Source: Halichondria panicea (lineage: Eukaryota > Porifera > Demospongiae > Suberitida > Halichondriidae). Taken from it: 64,000 nucleotides of DNA. The stretch is from contig NC_087389.1 in NCBI RefSeq assembly GCF_963675165.1, forward strand, positions 95,001-159,000, read 5' to 3'. A model generated the notes under the pieces. It searched no databases. It was not told the origin of the DNA and saw nothing but the letters and a program-made list of their open reading frames with translations. Positions 1 to 12,100 of this stretch are shown here, in pieces; positions within the stretch are counted from its first letter, which is position 1, and the number at the start of each line of letters is the position of its first letter. A program made the position numbers and the translations under genes.

Positions 1-483
1 GGTCAGGCCGTTCAGATACGGCTTGGGGTTCAATGGCATAGCCTGGAGTGTGTGGGCCATAGTGTGAACCAACACAGCAGATCTGAACTAACAACTTACT
101 GTAGTCATACTTGCACTGTTGTATGTAGGGGTACTTGGAGTTCAAGAGATGTGAAGAAAACCTCCTTTTGGCTTGAGCTTCTCGGTCTGCCACGTGCTGT
201 CTATTGTGATTAGGTTGATTAGCAAGCGAAATCCCCACCTGATTAGAGGGGTCCAAAGAAGTGGGCGTTAGTTTATCCACTTCGCCTAGGAGACAGCAAG
301 GAAAACATTGGCGGGTCATCTTCTTTTGATTGTTGGCCACACGCAAAGTAGGAGCCAGAGAAGCAGTGCAGAACTAAGAGAAGCCATCTAAATCTCTTCT
401 TGCAAAGAAAAAACAGACTCTATTTTCTGCCTGGAGCTAGCTAGTTGTAGATATTTGTGGGCGTTACCTCAAGCTAAGGAAAG
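1..483. other. upstream region of the EGF-like gene
   Basis: No coding exon is recognised here. The stretch leads directly into the start codon at 484 and presumably holds the 5' UTR and promoter of that gene. A CACGTG E-box-like hexamer lies near position 191. No convincing TATA box was seen. Confidence 0.3.
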
Positions 484-1727
484 ATGAAATTGAACTACAG
501 TGGTTGTCTATTGCTTGTGATGCTGGTTAGCATCGGTGCAGTCTACGCTCAGTCCGGAAATAGCACTGCATCTGCATCTGGGAGTGGCAGTGGCAGTGGA
601 GATGGTAAGTAGCTGCATTGGTAGCTTTGTTGTATGGCTTGTACAAGCTAGCAGCATGATGAGCTACACCCCCTTTAACCAATTTTTTACTCAGATGATA
701 ACTGCGAGAGCTTACAATGCAGCCATGGTTGCAATGAAACCTCCGTGGGCCCTATGTGCTACTGCCCAGGGGGTTATGAGTTGGGTGATAATGAACAGAC
801 ATGCCAAGGTGAGTTTCAAAAGTAGCTATTATAAAATACTAGCTCTTCAAGTATTCACACTTATTTAAATAGAGTGTCGTGGTGGTTACTGGGGGGTCGG
901 TTGCAGTATGATGTGTGAGTGTTCGTCAGGGGGCGCTGGTAATCCGTGCAACAATGTCAACGGAGCCTGCATCTGCAACAGTTGTTGGACTGGCACGAGC
1001 TGTGAAACTAGTAAGCTCTCTGTTAAATATGAAAATTGCTGTATGAGCTAAATAATTCCCTACACAGGTGTGGGAAGCGGTTGTTTTCTGGAATTTTTAC
1101 AGTTAGCAAATAAGGTAAGAAACATTATATAAAAACCGCAACTACGTCTACATGTATACACCTGTATAGGTGTGTTGGTGTGTCGATATCAGTCCTTGAT
1201 TTTGTCATGCACAGAGTGGAGAAATTCTTCAAAAACGGTATGGAGGAGCCTATTTCCCTACACCACACGTGGACACCATACAGGGTCTTATTGTTGATGA
1301 CTTATTGGAGCTCAACACAGCAGCCATTGTTGCTAACCCTGAGCTCACAATAGTCTCAAGAAGCGATGTAGGACAGGGAGATCTGGCCAAGGTGAGAACA
1401 TGTGCACGTGCAATCATATTCACAGCAATAATTATGATACCCAATTAATGTCTAACCATAACCATATCCGATTGTGACCTAAAAATGTCCTCATAGTGAT
1501 ACCCCCCCCCCCCATCATACACTCTCTCTCATGCCCCCCCCCCCCGTACACACACACACACACAGCTGAAATTCACGGTTGACTACACAGTGGATCGTCC
1601 AGCGGCAGAGGCAGGCCTGGCTCGTCTCGCAGACAAGGTCAAGCTGGGAGGTCTCCGGGTGACACTCATTCAGCAATTATTCACTAACACGGCTGAAGTA
1701 ACTATCAATGCTGGCACTAACAACTAA
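484..1727 (+). CDS. small secreted EGF-like protein, six exons
   Basis: The ATG at 484 opens a typical signal peptide (MKLNYSGCLLLVMLVSIGAV, then YAQS), followed by a Ser/Gly/Ala-rich linker ending at the donor near 604. Exon 2 (about 694-810) encodes an EGF-like module with Cys spacing like a complement-type EGF (CESLQC, CNETS, CYCPGGYEL). Exon 3 (about 873-1011) encodes a second Cys-rich module resembling laminin or MEGF-type EGF (CRGGYWGVGCSMMCECSS). Exons 4-6 (about 1069-1727) encode a Cys-poor C-terminal domain of about 130 residues that I do not recognise, ending in NAGTNN and a TAA. All junctions keep frame with GT-AG sites. The predicted protein is about 260 residues, with no membrane segment after the signal peptide, so an extracellular or secreted role is inferred. 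The last introns contain poly-C and CA tracts. No family name is assigned. Confidence 0.7.
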
Positions 1728-2075
1728 CTAGCCAACAGCTTCTCTATTTTATAGCTGTATTTTATGATTGTGAGGTCACCTCGGCACGAACTATGTAACT
1801 AGTATGTAACACATTATTTCTAGACATTATAACACTTTTTATATGTTTTTTAAAGACCATTGTCCCTCGATATGTTTCATAGTTTTTTGCATTACAGCAT
1901 TATAATTGATGTATTGCGATGTTGTCATGGTGATAATTAAATTATTAAACATTACAGGGAGATAACATCTAATGTGCAACAATGATACGTAATTGTAATT
2001 CTGATGCACTAATTAACCATCAGCGTAAGTTCAAGTGACAGTTCAATTTAATCATGTTGAGTGAGCTAGTTGTGT
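1728..2075. other. convergent 3' region between the EGF-like gene and HUWE1
   Basis: AT-rich stretch between two converging stop codons. It should contain both 3' UTRs. No gene, RNA or repeat structure was recognised. Confidence 0.4.
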
Positions 2076-5000
2076 TCAAGCCAGTCCAAATCCCTCAGGG
2101 CATTCTCTGACAGCTGTCAGGAGCATATCGTACAGTTTGTCATAAGTTGGGTACGGGGGAAGGTCAAGTTGGTTGAAACTGTGTGAGAGAGAGAGACAGT
2201 CTAAACACATGCTTGTTGTTTTGTGGTTTCTCAAAAGTAGCGGCTACAGTTACTACACACAGTCATACGTATTATGGTCAATCTACTACAAGTACAAGTA
2301 CAAGTCATGTATGTCCAACAATTATAATAACACTGCATTGCGAAAACAAGTACAAACAAGTTATTTACGTTACCAAGGGGCGGGCGTGTAACTAAGTTCC
2401 ATAACTACAGCAGCGTACACAATGAACCCACCATGTGTGAGCACAAGGCAACCTGTCAGTACACAATGAACCCACCATGTGTGAGCACAAGGCAACCTGT
2501 CAGTACACAATGAACCCACCATGTGTGAGCACAAGGCAACCTGTCAGTACACAATGAACCCACCATGTGTGAGCACAAGGCAACCTGTCAGTACACAATG
2601 AACCCACCATGTGTGAGCACAAGGCAACCTGTCAGTACACAATGAACCCACCATGTGTGAGCACAAGGCAACCTGTCAGTACACAATGAACCCACCATGT
2701 GTGAGCACAAGGCAACCTGTCAGTACACAATGAACCCACCATGTGTGAGCACAAGGCAACCTGTCAGTACACAATGAACCCACCATGTGTGAGCACAAGG
2801 CAACCTGTCAGTACACAATGAACCCACCATGTGTGAGCACAAGGCAACCTGTCAGTGGACCTGTCGTCTCTGTGGATCTGGAATTTCTGGAGTCCATTCA
2901 TCCCCTCGAGAGCGGCAAAGCCTTGTAGGGGCACTTTGGAGGTCCCGGTGACAAACTGAAGGAACCTGGCCCTGTCCGCCTGGTCAAACGAGCGAAGAGC
3001 TCTCCAGAACCACTGAATCTGGGAAAACGAAAGAAAAAGAAGGCTTACATGTACGCCCAGTAATTAAGTAAGAGATCACCAAACTACATAATTACGATAC
3101 AGTGACATTTGTATACTACATTGCACTGATGCACAGTAAAAAGCTGCTGAGAATAAGTAAAGGGCCTTTGTCAGTACAGGATGTGTTTAAGATACATGTA
3201 CCCAATGACCTTTTGCTGCTTACGTGGACAGTTTAATGCACTATGAAACCACACACTAGACTAATACACAGCAGCGTGAAGTCACATGACACACACGCAC
3301 ACACCTGTAGAGAAGTCTCGGAGTACTTGTGGTATTCAGTGTTGGCCTTGAGGTCATCAATATCAATGGAGGGTAATCCAGATATGAGCAACTCAAGCTC
3401 CTGTTCATTGAATATAGAGATGAGGTCCTTGGGAATCACCTCGTAGAAGCCCTCGAGGAAGCTCTTGATTTGAGCTTGAATGGACCCGGTCATTTTCATC
3501 TGACAAGCCAGCTGCACATACTCCCTCTTGTTGGCCTCTGTCACAACTAGGTTTGTACCATCTGGTTTGAGCTCCTTCACCTCCGTCTTGCCGAACTCTT
3601 GAACCTGAAGTAATGGGACACAGTCACACTCACGTACTCACGAAGTTTACTACACCTTACACCACCGCATGCAATGAATATCTTGGAAAGTGTGTACTAC
3701 ACCTTACACCACCGCATGCAATGAATATCTTGGAAAGTGTGTACTACACCTTACACCACCGCATGCAGTGAATATGTATCCAGCCTGATGTACACCACCA
3801 CATGCAGTGAATATGTATCCAGCCTGATGTACCGCATTTATCATAATCTAAGGCCCTCGAAATATACGACACTTGTGTGCATGGTCTTGCCAGTTAATTG
3901 CCTAACACACATACATAGCCTAATCTCTTGCACAATCAATTCATGAAATAATTAACACCTATAAACTTACCTCTGTGGTGAAATTCAAATCGATTCCCAG
4001 GTCGCCATAGTTATGTTCCAAGAGGTAGACCATTCCCTGGTAGAAGGCGTAGTCTTCAGCCTCTATGTCAGAGAAGTGGACGGGCTTCCCGAGGATGTGC
4101 TTGTAGAAAGACCTTGTGAAGTAGCAATCGAGCAACTTGTTGTCGTATATAGCCTTGGCAATCACTCTTCCGATGAACTTGAAATAGTTGAGATGGTTAG
4201 GATTGACGTAAGACAAAGCGTTGGGAATGTAAGTCACACGGTCGCCAGAGGTGAGCTGAAACAGGGCGTAGTTTGGATTGAACATCTCCCGGGCGATAAT
4301 CAGATACCACTCGCGAAGCAGACCCCCCACATCCTGTCCCTCCTCCCCCTCAAACTGGATGTACAAATTCCCCTTGAGTTCCTCGGACGAGCGTCGGTAC
4401 AGCTCTCGGAACGAGTCCTCGAAGATGTGGTCTCGACGGATATGAACCACGATGTCATCTCTCCTCATCCCATCGTCGGTCTGATCTAGTTCGTGTCTAA
4501 AGTATCGTCTCTTGACATCAAAGTCGAGGACCTTGGTGTGATGGACAAGGACAGAGAAGGGACCCTCCGATAGTGGGATGGTGCTCTGGCGGAGGATTTG
4601 GTTGAGAACAGTGCGATGTTTTTCTGCAGTGACGGAAAATGAGATATTACATCATTATAATTATATACATTTACTTCTTTCTTTTTCAATAAATTATAGC
4701 TTTTGCATTAGATACGATGTGTGCATTATTCTAGTACTATGCATGCACACATACACTCTGTCTAAGTGTCCTCTCACCTGCAAACTTGAGGAACCTGGCA
4801 ATATCAGGGGGTAGGTGGGCATACAGGTCTATCTCCGAGTCTCCACCGGGGGTCCCAGGGACGGGGCTTATGCTATCCATGGGTGCGGGGGCGGGAGAGT
4901 CAGGGGGCATGTCAGAATCACCTAGGGTGTGGTAGGAAGCTAAACGACCCGTCCTAGTTAGCAATGATCCTCTTCTCTTTGTTGACTGTTTGAGGTCATC

Positions 5001-5367
5001 GTTTGAGTCGGCATGAACCAGAAAGAAAGCTTCGACCAGTGGTTGCAATACGAGAACAGCGTGAGAGTCTTTGGTCCTCCCCAGGGCATCCAGACAATCA
5101 CTGAGCATGCTCCATAGCTCCTCCAGCTCCAGTTGAAGACTGAGTGGTTGTAGCATGAACTTCTGACTGGAGGGAACCGAGGTGGTTGACGAGGGCTGGT
5201 CCACTTCCATTGGTCTAGAAGTGGACAATGCTTGACGTGGAGGTGCTCTACCGGGAGGGCCTCGACCTGTTGCATGGAGGAAACAACAAATTCTGGCTTA
5301 AATTACTGAACATCTATATTGTACACATGACTGTACTACATGTATTGTACACGCACACACACACACG

Positions 5368-5438
<71 letters not shown>

Positions 5439-8400
5439 ACACGCACACACGCACACACAACACACAGATACCTCGTGCTGAAGTGGTGGTCATAGTTGGC
5501 TTCCTCTGAGTTGCAATGGCAGACTGCGCTGACTCCCTCAACTGACACACCACCTTGAGCATCCTCAGGAAGAATGACTGTTGTGAGCCCTTACAGGTGA
5601 GGGGCACCATCGAGGGGAGATGAAGATCGTTGGAGTGATCAGTATGACGTTGCTGCTCCGGGGTGGCAATCGACGGCAGCACAACACCAGTCAAAATCGA
5701 TACTGTCGTCTTAGAGTCACTAGATACGCCTTCAGCTGGCTTCATGTCCATCAAAGACTCCATATTGTCAGAGAGGTTCTCAAAAAGAGTGGAAATTTGG
5801 GAGCTCAGTGTCTGGCCAATAGCTTTGACCCCTTCAAGTAGAATGACTAGAATCTGTTCTCTGGTTTCAATTGAGCATTTTGAGAGATTTGTTAAGAGTG
5901 ATGTGGCATCTTCCAATCCATCCTCGCTGCACCGACCAGATATCAGTACACTCACGACCGTCCTGAGAAGGTGTGGACTGATCAGAGATAAATCTTTATT
6001 GTCTTGGGACTCATTTTTTATCTTTTCGTCCATCTTTTCGTCCATCTTTTCGTCCCCTTTGGCTTGTGAAGGGTCAGGGCCAATAACTTGAGAGAGTTTG
6101 GATGGAAATAGTATTTTTCTGACTAGACCAGTTTTGGGAATGGCTGTCGAAGCATAGTTCAGTACTCGAAGGAGCTTGTCGGTCAGAGGGATACTGTCTT
6201 TGAAGATGTCTTGCGAGAACAGAGAAATCAGTTGCCCGAGAATGGAAGATTCAAATAGCTCAGCATCGGAGTTGAATTGGGCGGGGTCTGTGTATTGGAA
6301 CAATCTCAGGACACTCCTACTCTTGCGGCTAGACAAATTGTCCAATTTTAGCAGCGTATTCCAAAACTTGCTCACTACTCGTTGCTGATCAGTTTCGACA
6401 GCTGGCGATTTCGTGGAGACAGGTAGCAGCTCGGCAGGTAGGAAACTTGATTGGAATTGTCTTGCTAGAAACACTAACAGATCGAGAACATTGTTACAAA
6501 TGTTTGTACTTGCTAGAGGATGGATCTTGACGGAGGGATTTGCTCCAGCCTTTCTCGGCTGCTCAACTTGAAAGACTTGTGTGTGAGATCCCAGGGCAGC
6601 GCTGATGCTGATATTGAGCCAGTGTGGTGAGTTGGGGTGTGGAGATGGAACAATGCGAGGTCCTGAAGTTGAAGGTTCTTCTGTTTGTGAGGTAAGCATC
6701 GGTGGCATTGGACAAGGGACCCTAACAAGAGGATGTTGAAGCTTCCTAATAATCTCTAGCAAGCTCGACAGAACCCACGATCTGGTAGAGATGTGTTGGC
6801 AAACGTTTTTGATGATTCTATGCAGTCTGTTGATATGTATACGATTATGGTCCAAGAATAGTGGCACCAGGATACACACTAGAGACTCGGGGGCAAGCAT
6901 CTGCTTGCTGTTGGGCTCTCCTTTAGCTGCAGCTTGTGCGGCCAGGGCTCGTCTGTCAGGTCGGTACGTGGGCATATCGATGAGAGCATACGGATTGAGA
7001 TTCACAATCGCATAATGAAGGCCAGCTGCTTCGAATGAGTGATGAGAAAATGGGTGTGGTACGCCTGAGTTAGTGCCAGAGCCCCCGGCACCTGAGGCCT
7101 CTGCACGGATATGAGCTTCTTCCATCATTCGTTCCAAGAAGGCGTCTCTCTGAGCTTGCATTTGTCGTCTCCGAGATTCTCTGTCCTGTTGTAGACGTCT
7201 TGCTTCATTGGCTAGGTCATCGGGAAGATGTCCGAAGGAGCTCTCGTCGAGATCTGAGAGAATGGTACGTCGGAGATCAGAGGGGAGGTTTCGAAAGAAG
7301 GATGAGTTATCGAGTGGATCAATGGGGTCCATGCTTCCTTGCTGTCTTACTCTCTCCAGTCGTTCTTGTTGAATCACCTGCACACACAAACACAATACAA
7401 TTATCACATGACCTACACAGGAGAACTTGTGTAATCACATGACCTACACAGGAGGACTTGTGTAATCACATGACCTACACAGGAGGACTTGTGTAATCTG
7501 AAGTACATGCATGCTGTACTGCGCACAAAAATGAATTTGTAAAGCTTTTAAAGTTCTTCTAATCAGCTTTTGTATAGCACACATGTGTAATGGTATCAGA
7601 GACAAACACTAAGAAGTTATATTTACATAAACACACTCGTAAGAGCACTCACCTCAGACTGTATGGTGGGAGGGAGGGCAGACAGGAACTCGGGACTAAT
7701 ACTGCTCTGAAACGGTGCCTCTACTTCTTGTTGTTCCGAGGGAGGCTGTCTCACCCGTTCCTCTCGACGATGCTGAGCCAGCACTTCGTGACGAATGGAC
7801 AGTGGTAGAGCAGCTAAGAATGTCGGGTCAATGGCGCTACTCTCAGGAGTCTCCTGTGATGATGCACCCTCTGCTGGGGGTGGTGTGGTGTTGCTAGCGG
7901 CGATGGATAGAGAGCCGGCAGCAACAGTAGTGGGTGTGAGCATATCGGATGGGAGACTAGAAGATGCGCCTTGGGGGGACGGGGTTGCCATAGTAGCAGT
8001 GGCGCTGGAGTGGGGGTGATCGTGTAGAACAGTTGCTTGTAAGTTATTAGATGTTGGTGTAGAGGCCACAGTGTTAGAGGGAAGTTGGAGGCTTGATAGC
8101 AAAAGAGGAGCCAGTGTATCTGATGGGCTAGGAGATTGCTGCGACTGGCTGCTTGAAGGGGGTGTGGCCCGTTGCATTGCATCAGTAGCACGTGTGTTCA
8201 CTCTTGCCGAAGCACGGGCTAAAGAATCGACGACTGATGCGAAATCTTGCGCCAGATAAGGACTGCCCTCGTTTGTTGAAGAGCTTCTACTGACAGGATG
8301 TTGTGCAAAGAACGAGTTGACTTGAGAGGCAATATCGGGGGCATCACTATTGACTGGTTCTGTTACTATGTTGTCTCCTGCTGACTGCTCCTCCATGCTC

Positions 8401-9092
8401 TGTACATCGCCCAGTGTGAAGGAGTCTTGTGGGGAGGGCTCAGCCAGTGATAGGGGACGAGCATCTTGTATGACTGGAGTTCGAATAGCAGACTGACTGT
8501 TTGTAGGTGTTTCAGATGTTGAATTGGTGAGCTGCAATTAGAGAGAGAATTGGTACTCTAAATATCTATGCACAATTGACATGCACAGTACAAGCATCTA
8601 CCAAGTATGTACGAGCAATACTGGCCATAATTATACCACCAAAAAATTAGCATAAAAATGGGATCATAAAGTGGCATCACAAGAATTGGGTACATTCAAA
8701 ATGAAAGCACATGCCTCGGTGGAAGCTAAGTAACTGCATACAAACTGAAAGAGTGGGTAATGATGGACCATAATTATTGTTAAAAACGATTGATGCCAAA
8801 AGTTCAAGTCTGGCTACATCAGCAGAGCCTTGCAGCTCTCTGCTCACTTTTGCAGCTACCAATAGCTAGCGTTGTGGTGCAGAGCTAACTACTAAGTAGA
8901 GTAGCAACACTTGGTGAACAAGTTTGGCTACGGACTCTTCTGAAAGGCTGCAATGGCATTCCAAGTAAGCAAAACTATTGAAAACGAAGCATTATTTAGC
9001 AAATCCACGAATTAAAATCCAAGAAAACATGACTAGAAGCCTATACTTGCACTTCATTGATCCTTGAGCAGCTGTAGCAGTCCACACACACG

Positions 9093-9171
<79 letters not shown>

Positions 9172-12100
9172 CCGTATGCCTCGCTTGCGCATGCGCACCG
9201 AGGCATAATAATTATCTTATGCATTCACTAAAAACGTACACAATACTGAAATTGGTAACTAGTATGTATATATACCTCTCCAATGCTTGTTGGTGGTGGT
9301 GGTTGAGAGGAGGGCGTGTCAGTAGTGGGCGGGGTCGGTGCTCCAGCTACAGCCGATAAGAATGTGTAGAGTGGGTCTTCTCTGTTTGTTGCAGCAAGTG
9401 ATGCTACGGCAGATTCTTGTGTACCATCGAATGTCGCCATGATCGGGTGGGCGGAGTTACTTGCAGTCGTCGTAGTTATGAGTTGTGACGAAACAGCTGT
9501 CGAAGCGGCCACTGAAGAGGCAGCTTGAGTAGACATGATGGATGATGTAGCATTAGAGACCTGATCCCTTGCTTCAACCACGCCTTCCATTGCAGTCACT
9601 TCTTCGTCCCTCTCTGTCAACTGCTCTCTAGTGCTACGCACAGCTGCCACTGTTTGAGCGAGAGCGTCTGCCACTTGCCTAAGACTCGAACGAAGTTGGT
9701 CCACGGACGTCGATGCATCGCGAGGACTAGAGGGTGTGGCTTGATCCGAGGGGTGAGGGGCATTGGGGGGGACATTTGTTGTATTTGGTTCTGAACGAAA
9801 GGTGATAGTTCGCGTAGCGGTGACTGTTGATGTAGGGGGTGTGGCCATTGCAGGAGAGGGTGTGGCTACAGCAGAAGCAGCAGCGGTGGTGGTTGTGGTG
9901 GTAACAGTACTTGTGCTAGTTGTGCTTTGTTGAGAGGTAGACGCTGGTGTAGTCGTTGTTGTTGTTGTTGTTGTTGTTGCCGTGGAAGCAGTGCTTCGAT
10001 TGTTGCGTCGTCGTGACGAAGAAAAAAGTTCTTCATCAGATGAATTTTGTGGATTACATTTCAGGAAGATGGCACCCCACGTTGCTTTGATAGAGTCTCT
10101 TAATTCGTGCATACAATGAACAGTGGCAGGGCCATCGATGATCGCACTTGTCTCCTCCCACCGTCCGAGAGCGTTCTGGATAACAGGCGATTCCAACTCT
10201 TCTTGAACAGACTGTTCCCGGGAGCTCGGCGATTCTATAATTATGGGGGCAAGAAGTCATCAAAATATAACAAAACAACATCAGGAGCGGAAAGTTCACA
10301 AGAAACTAACATTACAGTGACACAAAATTCGGATCAACGGTACTAAAGTTATGGCTGTTGTTCAACTACACCCCTACTCGTTTCAACAGCCTTAACTTGA
10401 GTATCGTTGATCCAATGTCAAAAATTTTCTAATTTTCTGAAAGCTTAGAAAGAGACCTTTCAAATGATGTGTTGCAATCCAAAATTTCGTGCGGGCTCAA
10501 ATTTGTCATTTTTCGGCCTTGGACAAATTGATATCTCTCAAATATTACTTTTGATGACATCATTTGAACTATTTTTTTCTAAGCTTTCAGAAAATCCTAA
10601 AAATTTGACATTGGATCCACGGAATTCAAGTTATGGCAGCCGAAAGAATCCCTAAACCATTGAATGAATCGAGTTGTAGTTGAACATCTTTCAACAGCCT
10701 TAACTTGAGTATCGTTGATCCAATGTCAAAAATTTTCTAATTTTCTGAAAGCTTAGAAAGAGACCTTTCAAATGATGCGTTGCAATCCAAAATTTCGTCC
10801 GGGCCCAAATTTGTCATTTTTCGGCCTTGGACCATGGGCTATTATTCATGGTATCGCCAAATTGGTATCTCTCAAATATTACTTTTGATGACATTATTTG
10901 AACTATTTTTTTCTAAGCTTTCAGAAAATCCTAAAAAATTTGACATTGGATCCACGGAATTCAAGTTATGGCAGCCGAAAGAATCCCTAAACCATTGAAT
11001 GAACGGAGTGTAGTTGAACATCTTTCAACAGCCTTAACTTGAGTATCGTTGATCCAATGTCAAAAATTTTATAATTTTCTGAAAGCTTAGAAAGAGACCT
11101 TTCAAATGATGTGTTGCAATCCAAAATTTCGTCCGGGCCCAAATTTGTCAGTTTTCGGCCTTGGACCATGGGCTATTATTATCCATGGTATCACCAAATA
11201 GGTATCTCTCAAATATGATTTTTTATAACACCATTTGAACTATTTTTTTCTAAGCTTTCAGAAAATCCTAAAAAATTTGACATTGGATCCACGGAATTCA
11301 AGTTATGGCAGCCGAAAGAATCCCTAAACCATTGAATGAACGGAGTGTAGTTGAACATCTTTCAACAGCCTTAACTTGAGTATCGTTGATCCAATGTCAA
11401 AAATTTTATAATTTTCTGAAAGCTTAGAAAGAGACCTTTCAAATGATGTGTTGCAATTCAAAATTTCGTCCGGGCCCAAATTTGTCATTTTTCGGCCTTG
11501 GACCATGGGCTATTATTCATGGTATCGCCAAATTGGTATCTCTCAAATATTACTTTTGATGACATCATTTGAACTATTTTTTTGTAAGCTTTCAGAAAAT
11601 CCTAAAAAATTTGACATTAGATCCACGGAATTCAAGTTATGGCAGCCGAAAGAATCCCTAAACCATTGAATGAACGGAGTGTAAGTTGATCAATGGTTCG
11701 GGGACTCTTTCAGCTGCTCTAACTTGAATTCCATCGATCCAATTTCAACAATTTTTTGATTTCTGAAAGCTTAGAAAGATACTTTTCAAATGGTGTCATC
11801 AAAGTTCATATTTGAGATATGAAAAAATTCTGTCAATCCAGCCCAATACCATGGATACCATGGTCTAAGGCCGAAAAATGACAAATTATGGCCCCAACCA
11901 AATGTTGGATTGAAACACATCAGTTGAAAGGTCTCTTTCTAAGCTTTCCGAAAATCATAACATTTTTGACATTGGATCAACAGTACGAAAGTTAATGGCT
12001 GTTGAAAGATGTTCAACTACAACCCCCCCTCTCCGTTTAATCAAAGGTTGTACGAGGTAAGTACATACGAAGCACTGTCTGTTGTCATGTGATCACAAAC

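Larger units (their letters stand above)
2076..4621 (-). other. HUWE1: HECT catalytic domain exons of HUWE1
   Basis: Four exons encode the HECT domain: about 3971-4621 (N-lobe: [29 protein letters not shown]), about 3307-3604 (C-terminal N-lobe and hinge: [32 protein letters not shown]), 2828-3018 ([36 protein letters not shown]) and 2076-2178 ([15 protein letters not shown] to FGLA). The second-to-last exon ends CACACATG before a GTGGGT donor and the last begins TTTCAACC, so the active-site Cys codon spans the junction. All hallmark C-lobe residues are present, so the enzyme is predicted active. Confidence 0.93.

Noticed and set aside
2417-2856. Direct-repeat array that could suggest CRISPR (also 18,932-19,433)
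   Set aside because: The units abut with no unique spacers, there are no cas genes, and the genome is eukaryotic. These are minisatellites.
4013-4489. 158-residue frame on the plus strand opposite the HECT exon
   Set aside because: It is antisense to a strongly conserved HUWE1 exon and has no family match or splice context.
5314-5470. Cys/Val-rich C-terminal tail continuing the large HUWE1 exon
   Set aside because: It is read-through of the CA microsatellite beyond a good GTATCT donor. HUWE1 homology stops at the donor.
10464-11669. Several 60-73 residue open frames on both strands with the string SKLSEN...FDIGST
   Set aside because: They come from the palindromic satellite. The two strands encode the same peptide because the unit is self-complementary, and there are no start context, splice or family signals.
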